A stretch of DNA of 20,155 bases, taken from JBJXHB01 sp046160725 (GTDB taxonomy: Bacteria; Pseudomonadota; Gammaproteobacteria; Burkholderiales; Burkholderiaceae_C). The notes beneath the pieces are model-generated. The model was not told the DNA's origin. It searched no databases and saw only the letters and a program-made list of their open reading frames with translations. The position numbers were made by a program, and so were the translations under genes. This document shows positions 13,077-18,842 of this stretch, piece by piece. How positions within the stretch are numbered: the stretch's first letter is position 1; every line of letters starts with the position of its first letter. The stretch is taken from assembly GCA_046160725.1 (NCBI GenBank), contig JBJXHB010000493.1, forward strand, positions 1-20,155. The letters are read 5' to 3'.

Positions 13077-13625
13077 ATGGACATCCGCAAGCTGCAACGC
13101 GCCATCGTCGATGGCCTGGAAGACGTCAAGGGTCACGACATCGTGGTCCTCAACACCGAGCATCTGTCGCCGCTCTTCGAGCGGGTGATCGTCGTATCGG
13201 GTACCAGCAACCGGCAGACCAAGGCACTCGCGTCCAGCGTGCGTGAGACGGTCAAGTCACGCGGCATGACGGTGCTGGCCACCGAAGGCGCCGACAACGG
13301 CGAGTGGATCATCGTCGACTGCGGGGCGGCCGTCGCCCACATCATGCAGCCGGAGATCCGCGACTACTACCGTCTGGAGGAGCTCTGGGGCGGCAAGCCC
13401 GTGCACATGAAGATGGGCGCGGCGCAGGTGGCCCCCTCGGCACGCCGCCAGCCGGGTGCGCCGCAGGCGGTGGCCGCACCTGCCGCCACGCCCGCCAAGG
13501 CGCCCCGCAAGCGTGCTGCGGCGCCGGCCAAGGCGGCTGCCAAGAAGACCGGCCCGGCTGTGAAGAAGCCCGCCCCAGCCGCCAAGCGCGCGCCGGTGCG
13601 GGCAGCCCGGCCCCGCAAGCCCTGA
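13077..13625 (+). CDS. rsfS: Ribosome silencing factor RsfS with a long basic C-terminal tail
   Basis: The product has 182 residues. Residues 1-113 are the complete RsfS (Iojap/DUF143) domain: MDIRKLQRAIVDGLEDVKGH, DIVVLNTEHLSPLFERVIVV, SGTSNRQTKALASSV, ATEGADNGEWIIVDCG, HIMQPEIRDYYRLEELWG. RsfS binds ribosomal protein uL14 and blocks subunit joining when nutrients are scarce. Most members are about 105-135 residues, so the tail from about 115 to 182 is additional. It is built of Ala, Pro, Lys and Arg (PAKAAAKKTGPAVKKPAP), like histone H1-type bacterial tails, and is probably disordered and RNA-binding (inference). The ATG directly abuts the nadD stop with no strong ribosome binding site, suggesting coupling. 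rlmH follows after 4 bp. Confidence 0.95.
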   Translation: MDIRKLQRAIVDGLEDVKGHDIVVLNTEHLSPLFERVIVVSGTSNRQTKALASSVRETVKSRGMTVLATEGADNGEWIIVDCGAAVAHIMQPEIRDYYRLEELWGGKPVHMKMGAAQVAPSARRQPGAPQAVAAPAATPAKAPRKRAAAPAKAAAKKTGPAVKKPAPAAKRAPVRAARPRKP

Positions 13626-13629
13626 CGCC

Positions 13630-14100
13630 GTGCGCCTGCTGGTGTTGGCGGTCGGCCAGCGCCAGCCGGCCTGGGTGGACCAGGGCTTTGACGAATACGC
13701 GCGGCGCATGCCGCGCGAACTGCCGATGGAGCTGAAGGCACTCAAGGCCGAGCCGCGCGGCGCCCGCAGCATCGTCGATGTCTGCCTGAACGCCGAGCGC
13801 GCCCGCATCGACCAGGCCCTGCCGCGCGGCGCGCGCAAGGTTCTGCTGGACGAGCGTGGCAACACGGCCACCACGCGACAACTGGCCGACCGGTTGCGCC
13901 TGTGGCAGCGCGACGGCCGAGATGTTGCCTTCCTCATCGGCGGCCCGGACGGCCTGCACCCGGCATTGAAGGCGGCCGCCGACGAGACGCTGCGTCTGTC
14001 CGACCTGACGCTGCCGCACGGCATGGCCCGCGTGCTGCTGGCCGAGGCGCTGTACCGGGCCTGGTCGGTCACCGCCGGACATCCCTACCACCGCGAGTAG
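13630..14100 (+). CDS. rlmH: 23S rRNA (pseudouridine1915-N3)-methyltransferase RlmH
   Basis: The product has 156 residues, matching the family's roughly 155. RlmH is a SPOUT-fold enzyme that methylates pseudouridine 1915 in helix 69 of 23S rRNA. Seen here are the N-terminus MRLLVLAVGQRQPAWVDQGF, then EYARRMPRELPMELKALKAE, the SAM-binding FLIGGPDGLHP (about 103-113), and the C-terminal knot LPHGMARVLLAEALYRAWSV followed by HPYHRE. The start is GTG at 13630, chosen because the conserved N-terminus begins exactly there. It is 4 bp after the rsfS stop. It shares its target, the ribosome, with rsfS. The conserved next gene, maf, is displaced by 466 bp here. Confidence 0.96.
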   Translation: MRLLVLAVGQRQPAWVDQGFDEYARRMPRELPMELKALKAEPRGARSIVDVCLNAERARIDQALPRGARKVLLDERGNTATTRQLADRLRLWQRDGRDVAFLIGGPDGLHPALKAAADETLRLSDLTLPHGMARVLLAEALYRAWSVTAGHPYHRE

Positions 14101-14175
14101 CGCGGCGACCTGCCGCTGGCCGCCGGACGGGCGCCGAGACTCGGCAGCCGCGCCCGGCGGGGCGGCAGCAGGTGC

Positions 14176-14188
14176 GGCCGTCGCGGCC
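14176..14188 (-). terminator. Small hairpin directly after the 93-residue secreted-protein gene
   Basis: GGCCG (14176-14180) and CGGCC (14184-14188) pair around a 3-nt loop, directly after the minus-strand stop. The stem is short and has no T-tract, so terminator function is weak. A second small stem (GCCGA/TCGGC, 14133-14145) lies nearer the rlmH stop. Confidence 0.25.
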
Positions 14189-14470
14189 TCAGCTGGAGGC
14201 GTGGTGGCGCCAGTAGGCGGCGTCGTCCGCGGCGGGCGCGGCCGGCGTGGGGCTGGTGGGCCGCACTGCAGCCGGGCGGGCGGCGGTTGGGGCCGCCAGG
14301 ACGGTGGAAACCGGGATCAGGCCGGTCGGCCGGGCTGCCGCGCCCGGTCGGTCACGCCCCGCGCCAGCGGCAATCGGTGGGCCGGCCTCGGCCAGCGATG
14401 TGCCAAGCAAGGCGGCCCAGGCCAGGCCGGTTGCCATCATGCGGCGTGTGAAGGCAGTTGGTTTGCGCAT
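14189..14470 (-). CDS. Small secreted Ala/Pro-rich protein, function unknown
   Basis: The product has 93 residues. It begins with a basic N-region (MRKPTAFTRRMM), then a hydrophobic core (ATGLAWAALLGTSLA) and a likely signal peptidase cut after LAEA near residue 29. The mature part of about 64 residues is rich in Ala, Pro, Arg and Thr and has low complexity. It ends AAYWRHHASS. A good ribosome binding site, GGAG 9 nt before the ATG at 14470, and the convincing signal peptide support it as a real gene. It resembles no family I recognise. It lies antisense to the rsfS-rlmH-maf direction, converging on rlmH and diverging from maf. A non-coding alternative cannot be excluded, since long open frames are common at this GC content. 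Confidence 0.6.
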   Translation of the reverse strand: MRKPTAFTRRMMATGLAWAALLGTSLAEAGPPIAAGAGRDRPGAAARPTGLIPVSTVLAAPTAARPAAVRPTSPTPAAPAADDAAYWRHHASS

Positions 14471-14554
14471 CGTCGGTCTCCGGTGGGCCCGCCCGGATGG
14501 GAGGGTTCAGCGGGATGCACGAGCCCGCCGCGTCAGACCGGACATCGCGCTCGC

Positions 14555-14560
14555 CACAAT
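14555..14560 (+). promoter_or_regulatory. maf: Candidate -10 element abutting the maf start
   Basis: CACAAT is followed by exactly 6 nt (GCGCCG) and the maf ATG at 14567. There is no ribosome binding site in that spacer. GTCAGA at 14532-14537 is a poor -35 candidate at 17 bp spacing. If real, maf would be expressed from a leaderless transcript. Confidence 0.3.
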
Positions 14561-14566
14561 GCGCCG

Positions 14567-15214
14567 ATGTCGCCTGAATCCCTCGCCAGATCCGCCTACG
14601 CGGTCGCGCCGCCCACCCTGTACCTGGCCTCGCAGAGCCCGCGTCGCCGTCAGCTGCTGCAGCAGGCGGGCATCGCCTGCGAGCTGCTGTTGCCCGGGCC
14701 CGACGAGGACGCCGAGGCGCTGGAGGCCGAGCGCCCCGGCGAGCGGCCGCAGGACTATGTGGTCCGGGTCACGGCCCTGAAACTGGCTGCCGCCCGCCAG
14801 CGCCTGGCCCGGCGCGGGCTGGCGCCGGGCGTGGTGCTGGCGGCCGACACCACGGTGGTGCTGCGCGGCCGCATCCTGGCCAAGCCGGTCGATGCCACCG
14901 ACGCGGCGCGCATGCTGCAGCGACTGTCAGGCCGTACCCACCGCGTGCTGACGGCGGTGGCCGCGCACGACGGCAGGCGCCGGCACCAGGCCCTGAGTGT
15001 GTCCAGCGTGCGACTGGCGCCGCTGCCGCCTGACGTGATCCAGGCCTATGTGGCCAGCGGCGAGCCCTTCGGCAAGGCCGGCGGCTATGCCATCCAGGGC
15101 ACGCTGGCCGGCTGGATCGAGCGCGTGGCCGGCAGCTACAGCGGCGTGATGGGGCTGCCGTTGTTCGAGACGGTCCAGCTGCTGCGACGCTGCGGCATCC
15201 GCGCGCTGGGCTGA
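14567..15214 (+). CDS. maf: Maf-family nucleoside triphosphate pyrophosphatase (YhdE-type)
   Basis: The product has 215 residues. It hydrolyses non-canonical or excess nucleoside triphosphates to monophosphates (dTTP/UTP in the YhdE branch). Motifs are LYLASQSPRRRQLL (18-31), the catalytic-region AADTTVVL (92-99, with D94), KPVDATDAARMLQRLSGRTH (106-125), VLTAVA, and GEPFGKAGGYAIQG (165-178), then YSGVMGLPLFET. The start at 14567 is chosen because the frame opens just there with no better ATG. It gives a 16-residue lead before the conserved strand, slightly longer than in many relatives. Normally it directly follows rlmH; here it stands 466 bp away and probably has its own promoter. Confidence 0.94.
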   Translation: MSPESLARSAYAVAPPTLYLASQSPRRRQLLQQAGIACELLLPGPDEDAEALEAERPGERPQDYVVRVTALKLAAARQRLARRGLAPGVVLAADTTVVLRGRILAKPVDATDAARMLQRLSGRTHRVLTAVAAHDGRRRHQALSVSSVRLAPLPPDVIQAYVASGEPFGKAGGYAIQGTLAGWIERVAGSYSGVMGLPLFETVQLLRRCGIRALG

Positions 15215-15217
15215 CCC

Positions 15218-15231
15218 CCCCGTTCGTGGGG
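15218..15231 (+). terminator. Small UUCG-loop hairpin after maf
   Basis: CCCC and GGGG (with an extra G-U pair) enclose a TTCG loop, 3 bp after the maf stop. There is no T-tract. It could end or stabilise the maf mRNA, but the stem is only 5 bp. Confidence 0.3.
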
Positions 15232-15259
15232 AGACAGGCACGCGCGGCGAGCCTAGGAT
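15231..15259 (+). promoter_or_regulatory. Candidate sigma-70-type promoter of the second PEP-CTERM gene
   Basis: GAGACA (15231-15236, matching the GACA part of TTGACA) is followed after 17 bp by TAGGAT (15254-15259). The start codon is 46 bp further on, with GGAGGA before it. The GCCTAG context of the -10 recurs ahead of the first PEP-CTERM gene. Confidence 0.42.
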
Positions 15260-15305
15260 CGGCGCCCAACCGTCGGCCACTTGACCGGCAACCCCCGGAG
15301 GACTC

Positions 15306-16001
15306 ATGAAGCGCACCTTGATCGCCCTTGCCGCCACCGCTGCGGCCAGCTTGTCGGCCCAGGCCCAGGTCGTCTACAGCAACAACTTCGACTCGGCCCC
15401 GGTCGTCGGGCTGGGCGCGTCCGCGGCCTTCACCGGCACCGGCGGGCCGGGCACCACCATCGGGGCCTTCACCGGATACGGCAACTTCTACCGCGGAGAA
15501 AGCAACTCGACGGCCACCGAGTTGCTGCTGACCGCCTTGCCGGGCCACTCGGGCGTTTCCATGGGCTACATCTTCGGCTTCATGGAGTCGTGGGACAGCC
15601 GCAACGGCGGTTGCTGCTCGCCGGACAACGTCGACGTGTACATCGACGGCGTGCTGACCTTCAGCTACACCTACAACAACGCCCTGGGCACGATCAAGGA
15701 TGTCGGCGCCGGCACGGTGCTGCACGAGTACGTCCAGTTCGACACCCACACGGCCTGGAGCGACACCATCGTCGACATGGGCACCGACCCGGGCTACACC
15801 TTTGCCCACAGCGGCTCGTCACTGTCCATCAAGTGGATCGCCAGCGGCGCCGGCTGGCAGGGCGGCAGCGATGAAGGCTATGCCCTGGACAACATCCGCG
15901 TCGAGCTCACCGGCGTCGTGCCCGAGCCCTCCACCTATGCCCTGATGGCCCTGGGCATCGCTGGCATCGGCGCTGTCGCACGCCGCCGCCGCACGGCTTG
16001 A
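15306..16001 (+). CDS. PEP-CTERM sorting-domain protein (second copy type, beta-rich)
   Basis: The product has 231 residues. Residues 1-20 are a signal peptide (MKRTLIALAATAAASLSAQA). The tail at 205-231 starts VPEPSTYALMALG, continues through a hydrophobic helix and ends ARRRRTA, the PEP-CTERM signal processed by exosortase. The mature part looks like a jelly-roll or lectin-like beta domain: YSNNFDSAPVVG at the start, a CC pair in RNGGCCSPDNVDVYIDGV, and ALDNIRVEL just before the tail, as is common in PEP-CTERM proteins. GGAGGA lies 3 nt before the ATG. It shares its tail and general plan, but not its mature sequence, with the PEP-CTERM gene at 1875. It sits between maf and rng with its own promoter candidate and terminator. 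The partner or role is unknown. Confidence 0.9.
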   Translation: MKRTLIALAATAAASLSAQAQVVYSNNFDSAPVVGLGASAAFTGTGGPGTTIGAFTGYGNFYRGESNSTATELLLTALPGHSGVSMGYIFGFMESWDSRNGGCCSPDNVDVYIDGVLTFSYTYNNALGTIKDVGAGTVLHEYVQFDTHTAWSDTIVDMGTDPGYTFAHSGSSLSIKWIASGAGWQGGSDEGYALDNIRVELTGVVPEPSTYALMALGIAGIGAVARRRRTA

Positions 16002-16036
16002 GGGTCACGGTCTCGGCCCGCCAGCGGGCGCGCAGC

Positions 16037-16061
16037 AAGCCCGGCCCCGGCCGGGCTTTTT
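16037..16061 (+). terminator. Rho-independent terminator after the second PEP-CTERM gene
   Basis: AAGCCCGGC (16037-16045) and GCCGGGCTT (16050-16058) form a perfect 9-bp stem with a CCCG loop. The T-run at 16057-16061 overlaps the stem end. It is the clearest intrinsic terminator in the window and separates the PEP-CTERM gene from rng. Confidence 0.85.
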
Positions 16062-16078
16062 CACGCCGGGGCGCCGCA

Positions 16079-16084
16079 TAGACT
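16079..16084 (+). promoter_or_regulatory. rng: Candidate -10 element abutting the rng start
   Basis: TAGACT in GCATAGACTCC stands exactly 6 nt before the rng ATG at 16091. The spacer CCTGCC has no ribosome binding site. Because a strong terminator ends at 16061, rng needs a promoter in this 29-bp gap or must rely on read-through. No -35 match is visible. Confidence 0.4.
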
Positions 16085-16090
16085 CCTGCC

Positions 16091-17554
16091 ATGGCCCATC
16101 AGGACATCCTCATCAACTGGGCACCGCAGGAGACCCGCGTGGCGGTGGTCGAGAACGGCGCGGTGCAGGAACTGCACGTCGAGCGCACGCTCGAGCGCGG
16201 GCTGGTCGGCAACATCTACCTGGGCAAGGTGGCGCGCGTGCTGCCGGGCATGCAGAGCGCCTTCATCGACATCGGCCTGGAGCGGGCGGCCTTCCTGCAC
16301 GTGGCGGACCTGGTCGGGGCCAACGGCAGCCGGACCGAGGGCGCCGCCGCCGTGCCCATCGAACGTCAGGTGTTCGAGGGCCAGACGCTGACGGTGCAGG
16401 TGGTCAAGGACCCGATCGGCACCAAGGGCGCGCGGCTTTCCACCCAGGTCAGCATCGCCGGGCGCATGCTGGTCTACCTGCCGCAGGACAACCACATCGG
16501 CATCTCGCAGAAGATCGCCCCGGCCGAGGCGCGCGAGGCGCTGCGGGCCCGCATGCAGGCGCTGGTGGGCGAGGGCGGCGGCGGCTTCATCCTGCGCACC
16601 AATGCCGAGGACGCCAGCGACGCCGAACTGGCCGACGACATCGCCTATCAGCGCCGGGCCTGGGCCACCGTGCGCGAGCGAGCCCTGAAAAGCCCGCCCG
16701 GCACGCTGCTGCACCAGGACCTGAGCCTGGCCGAGCGCGTGCTGCGCGACATGGTCAACGACGCCACCCAGGCCATCCGCATCGACTCCAAGCTGCAGTA
16801 CGACGCGCTGGCGGCCTTCGGCGAGGCCTTCACGCCCCGCGCCGCGGCCAAGCTGGAGCTGTACCGCGGCGAGCGACCGATCTTCGACCTGTTCAACATC
16901 GAGGACGACATCGCCCGCGCGCTGGGCCGTCGCGTGGAGCTGAAGAGCGGCGGCTACCTGATCATCGACCAGACCGAGGCCCTGACCACGGTGGACGTCA
17001 ACACCGGCGGCTTCGTCGGCGCGCGCAACTTCGACGACACCATCTTCAAGACCAACCTGGAAGCCGCCGGCGCGATCGCCCGCCAGCTGCGCCTGCGCAA
17101 CCTGGGCGGCATCATCATTGCCGATTTCATCGACATGACGCGCGAGGAGCACCGCCAGGCCGTGCTGGCGGAGTTCCGCAAGCAGCTGGCGCGCGACCGC
17201 ACCAAGACCACCGTCAGCGGCTTCACCCAGCTGGGCCTGGTGGAGATGACCCGCAAGCGCACCCGCGAGAGCCTGGCCCACATCCTGTGCGAGCCGTGCC
17301 CCACCTGCCAGGGCCGCGGCCAGGTCAAGACCGCACGCAGCGTGTGCTACGACATCCTGCGCGAGATCCTGCGCGAGGCACGTCAGTTCGACCCCAAGGA
17401 GTTCCGCGTCGTCGCCAGCGCCGCCGTCGTCGAGATGCTGCTCGATGAGGAGAGCGTGCACCTGGCCGGCCTGAGCGAGTTCATCGGCAAGCCGATTTCG
17501 CTGAGCGCGGAGAACACGGCGAATCCGGAGCAGTACGACATTGTTCTGATGTAG
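16091..17554 (+). CDS. rng: Ribonuclease G
   Basis: The product has 487 residues, typical of RNase G rather than the longer RNase E. It is an endoribonuclease that matures the 5' end of 16S rRNA and takes part in mRNA decay. The N-terminal S1-containing region begins MAHQDILINWAPQETRVAVV, with VGNIYLGKVARVLPGMQSAF. The catalytic DNase I-like part has metal-binding D302 in VDVNTGGFVG and D345/D348 in IIIADFIDMTREEHR. The zinc-link cysteines are C403 and C406 in CPTC, within LCEPCPTCQGRGQVK, and bridge subunits in the tetramer. The N-terminus matches betaproteobacterial family members, which supports the ATG at 16091 despite the missing ribosome binding site. It normally follows maf directly; here a PEP-CTERM gene intervenes. 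Confidence 0.96.
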   Translation: MAHQDILINWAPQETRVAVVENGAVQELHVERTLERGLVGNIYLGKVARVLPGMQSAFIDIGLERAAFLHVADLVGANGSRTEGAAAVPIERQVFEGQTLTVQVVKDPIGTKGARLSTQVSIAGRMLVYLPQDNHIGISQKIAPAEAREALRARMQALVGEGGGGFILRTNAEDASDAELADDIAYQRRAWATVRERALKSPPGTLLHQDLSLAERVLRDMVNDATQAIRIDSKLQYDALAAFGEAFTPRAAAKLELYRGERPIFDLFNIEDDIARALGRRVELKSGGYLIIDQTEALTTVDVNTGGFVGARNFDDTIFKTNLEAAGAIARQLRLRNLGGIIIADFIDMTREEHRQAVLAEFRKQLARDRTKTTVSGFTQLGLVEMTRKRTRESLAHILCEPCPTCQGRGQVKTARSVCYDILREILREARQFDPKEFRVVASAAVVEMLLDEESVHLAGLSEFIGKPISLSAENTANPEQYDIVLM

Positions 17555-17559
17555 GCCTT

Positions 17560-17582
17560 CCGGCACGCCATGGGCACGCCGG
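17560..17582 (+). terminator. Imperfect hairpin after rng
   Basis: CCGGC-AC-GCC pairs with GGC-AC-GCCGG around an ATG loop. This gives eight pairs with a symmetric AC/AC internal loop, 5 bp after the rng stop. It has no T-tract, so it is a weak terminator or 3'-end stabiliser. Confidence 0.35.
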
Positions 17583-17598
17583 TCGCCACGAAGATCTG

Positions 17599-17630
17599 AC
17601 CGATGGCCCCTGGCTGGCACCGATGGCCCC
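17599..17630. repeat. Short direct repeat, two copies of a 12-mer
   Basis: ACCGATGGCCCC occurs at 17599-17610 and 17619-17630, a 20-bp period, in the gap between rng and the next gene. Two DNA turns fit this spacing, as in some operator pairs, but no family of sites is recognisable. Confidence 0.35.
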
Positions 17631-17699
17631 GGGCGGAACGCGCGACGACAATCCCGCTGCGGCGGCGCTGCCGGCCCGCCCAGCCATCCCGCGCTTTCG

Positions 17700-18824
17700 A
17701 TGCACTCCACCACCCGCACCACCGTCTCGCACCCCACGTGGCGCGCTGCCGGGGTGACCGTGGTGCTGGCCTCGGCGCTGGGCTTGGGTGCAGTCCAGAT
17801 CCCGGCGCGGGCCCAGACCCCGGCCATCCCGCCTCTTCAGCCGCTCAGCCTGGCCAGCGTGGCCGCCGAGCTGCAGCAGCCGGTGGGCGGTGCCATGCCC
17901 CAGCTGGCCACGCGCGGTGCGCTGGACCTGGCCGGCCGGCGTTTCTACATCGCCGAGTACCAGGTGCTGGTGGAGGTGTCCGGCGAGTTCCCGGTACCGG
18001 TGGTCGACGGCCTGGTGCTGGGCCAGCCGGTCTGGGGCGACCGGGTGCGGCTGCAATACCGGGCGACGCATGACGTGGCGGCGATCCAGGCGTTGGTCGA
18101 TCGGTCCTGGGAGGACCTGCGCCGGCGCCTGGCCGATGCCGGCGTGGCGCCGGCCGACCCGGCCGAGACCATCGCCCGCCACGGCGCGATCCTGGAGGCG
18201 GCCACCCAGCCGACCACCGCGGACGCGCCGCTGCTGGTGGAGGCCGACGCCGGCGAGCGTGTGCGGCGCTACCTGGTCTTTGCACCCAGCGGCCAGAAGG
18301 TCGTGGCGCGCTCGCCAGTGGGCATCAACCTGGGCAACCTGGCGGCCCGCCTTGCCTTCCTGGCCAGCCGGGTCGAGGGCGTGTCCCTGGCATTGGCGGT
18401 CAACCTGGCCGGCACCGAAGAGATCGCCCAGCGCAAGTCCGGTTTCGCCCGGCCGGCCGACGCGCCGCCGCTGTGGCGGCCGCTGTCGCCGCAGCTGGAG
18501 GTGCGCGCCGCACCCGGCCTGGCGCTGCTGGCCACCCATGGCGCCCAGGCCCAGGTGACGCTGACCGATGCGGTGGTGCTGGATGGCGACTTCGCCCGGC
18601 TGCGGCCGTCAGCCGAAGGTACGGCGCCTGGCGCGGCCGCCGACCCGCTGGGCCAGTTGCGCACGCTGGGCGGCCGGCTGTTGGGCGCCCGGCCCGCCGA
18701 CGCGTCGCTGGCGGCGCAATTGGAGCTGGACGGCCCGGCCACGGCACGGCTGATGCTGGCCGGCCTGTCGGCCGTCAACGAGACCATCGTCCAGGCGCTG
18801 CGCCGCGCCACCGCGGCGCGCTGA
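17700..18824 (+). CDS. Secreted protein of unknown function, upstream of a Ser/Thr kinase
   Basis: The product has 374 residues. A long signal peptide (about 1-38) has a hydrophobic core near 17-31 (AGVTVVLASALGLGA) and a likely cut after PARA. The mature protein has no transmembrane segment. The region RRFYIAEYQVLVEVSGEF (about 80-97) and following strands, a helix-rich WEDLRRRLADAGV stretch, and RYLVFAPSGQKVVARSPVGI with NLGNLAARLAFLA (about 193-224) look like a structured alpha/beta fold. The last 120 residues are Ala/Leu/Gly-rich. I do not recognise a named family and assign no function. No ribosome binding site is obvious before the ATG at 17700. It ends 18 bp before the kinase gene, so the two are probably co-transcribed. 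An extracytoplasmic role related to the kinase is inference. Confidence 0.75.
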   Translation: MHSTTRTTVSHPTWRAAGVTVVLASALGLGAVQIPARAQTPAIPPLQPLSLASVAAELQQPVGGAMPQLATRGALDLAGRRFYIAEYQVLVEVSGEFPVPVVDGLVLGQPVWGDRVRLQYRATHDVAAIQALVDRSWEDLRRRLADAGVAPADPAETIARHGAILEAATQPTTADAPLLVEADAGERVRRYLVFAPSGQKVVARSPVGINLGNLAARLAFLASRVEGVSLALAVNLAGTEEIAQRKSGFARPADAPPLWRPLSPQLEVRAAPGLALLATHGAQAQVTLTDAVVLDGDFARLRPSAEGTAPGAAADPLGQLRTLGGRLLGARPADASLAAQLELDGPATARLMLAGLSAVNETIVQALRRATAAR

Positions 18825-18842
18825 TCTATCCTTGCCGCGGAC

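Noticed and set aside
11094..13163. Very long minus-strand open frame (689 codons) opposite hemF and nadD
   Set aside because: It is a shadow of hemF and nadD, whose protein motifs are complete on the plus strand; its translation shows no recognisable motif.
14247..14780. Plus-strand open frame (177 codons) running from the antisense small gene into maf
   Set aside because: It is in the wrong frame for maf, shows no motif, and is Arg/Pro-rich as expected for a shifted frame in GC-rich DNA.
16061..17827. Long minus-strand open frame (588 codons) opposite rng
   Set aside because: Antisense shadow of a fully conserved RNase G gene; the composition mirrors the third-position bias of rng.
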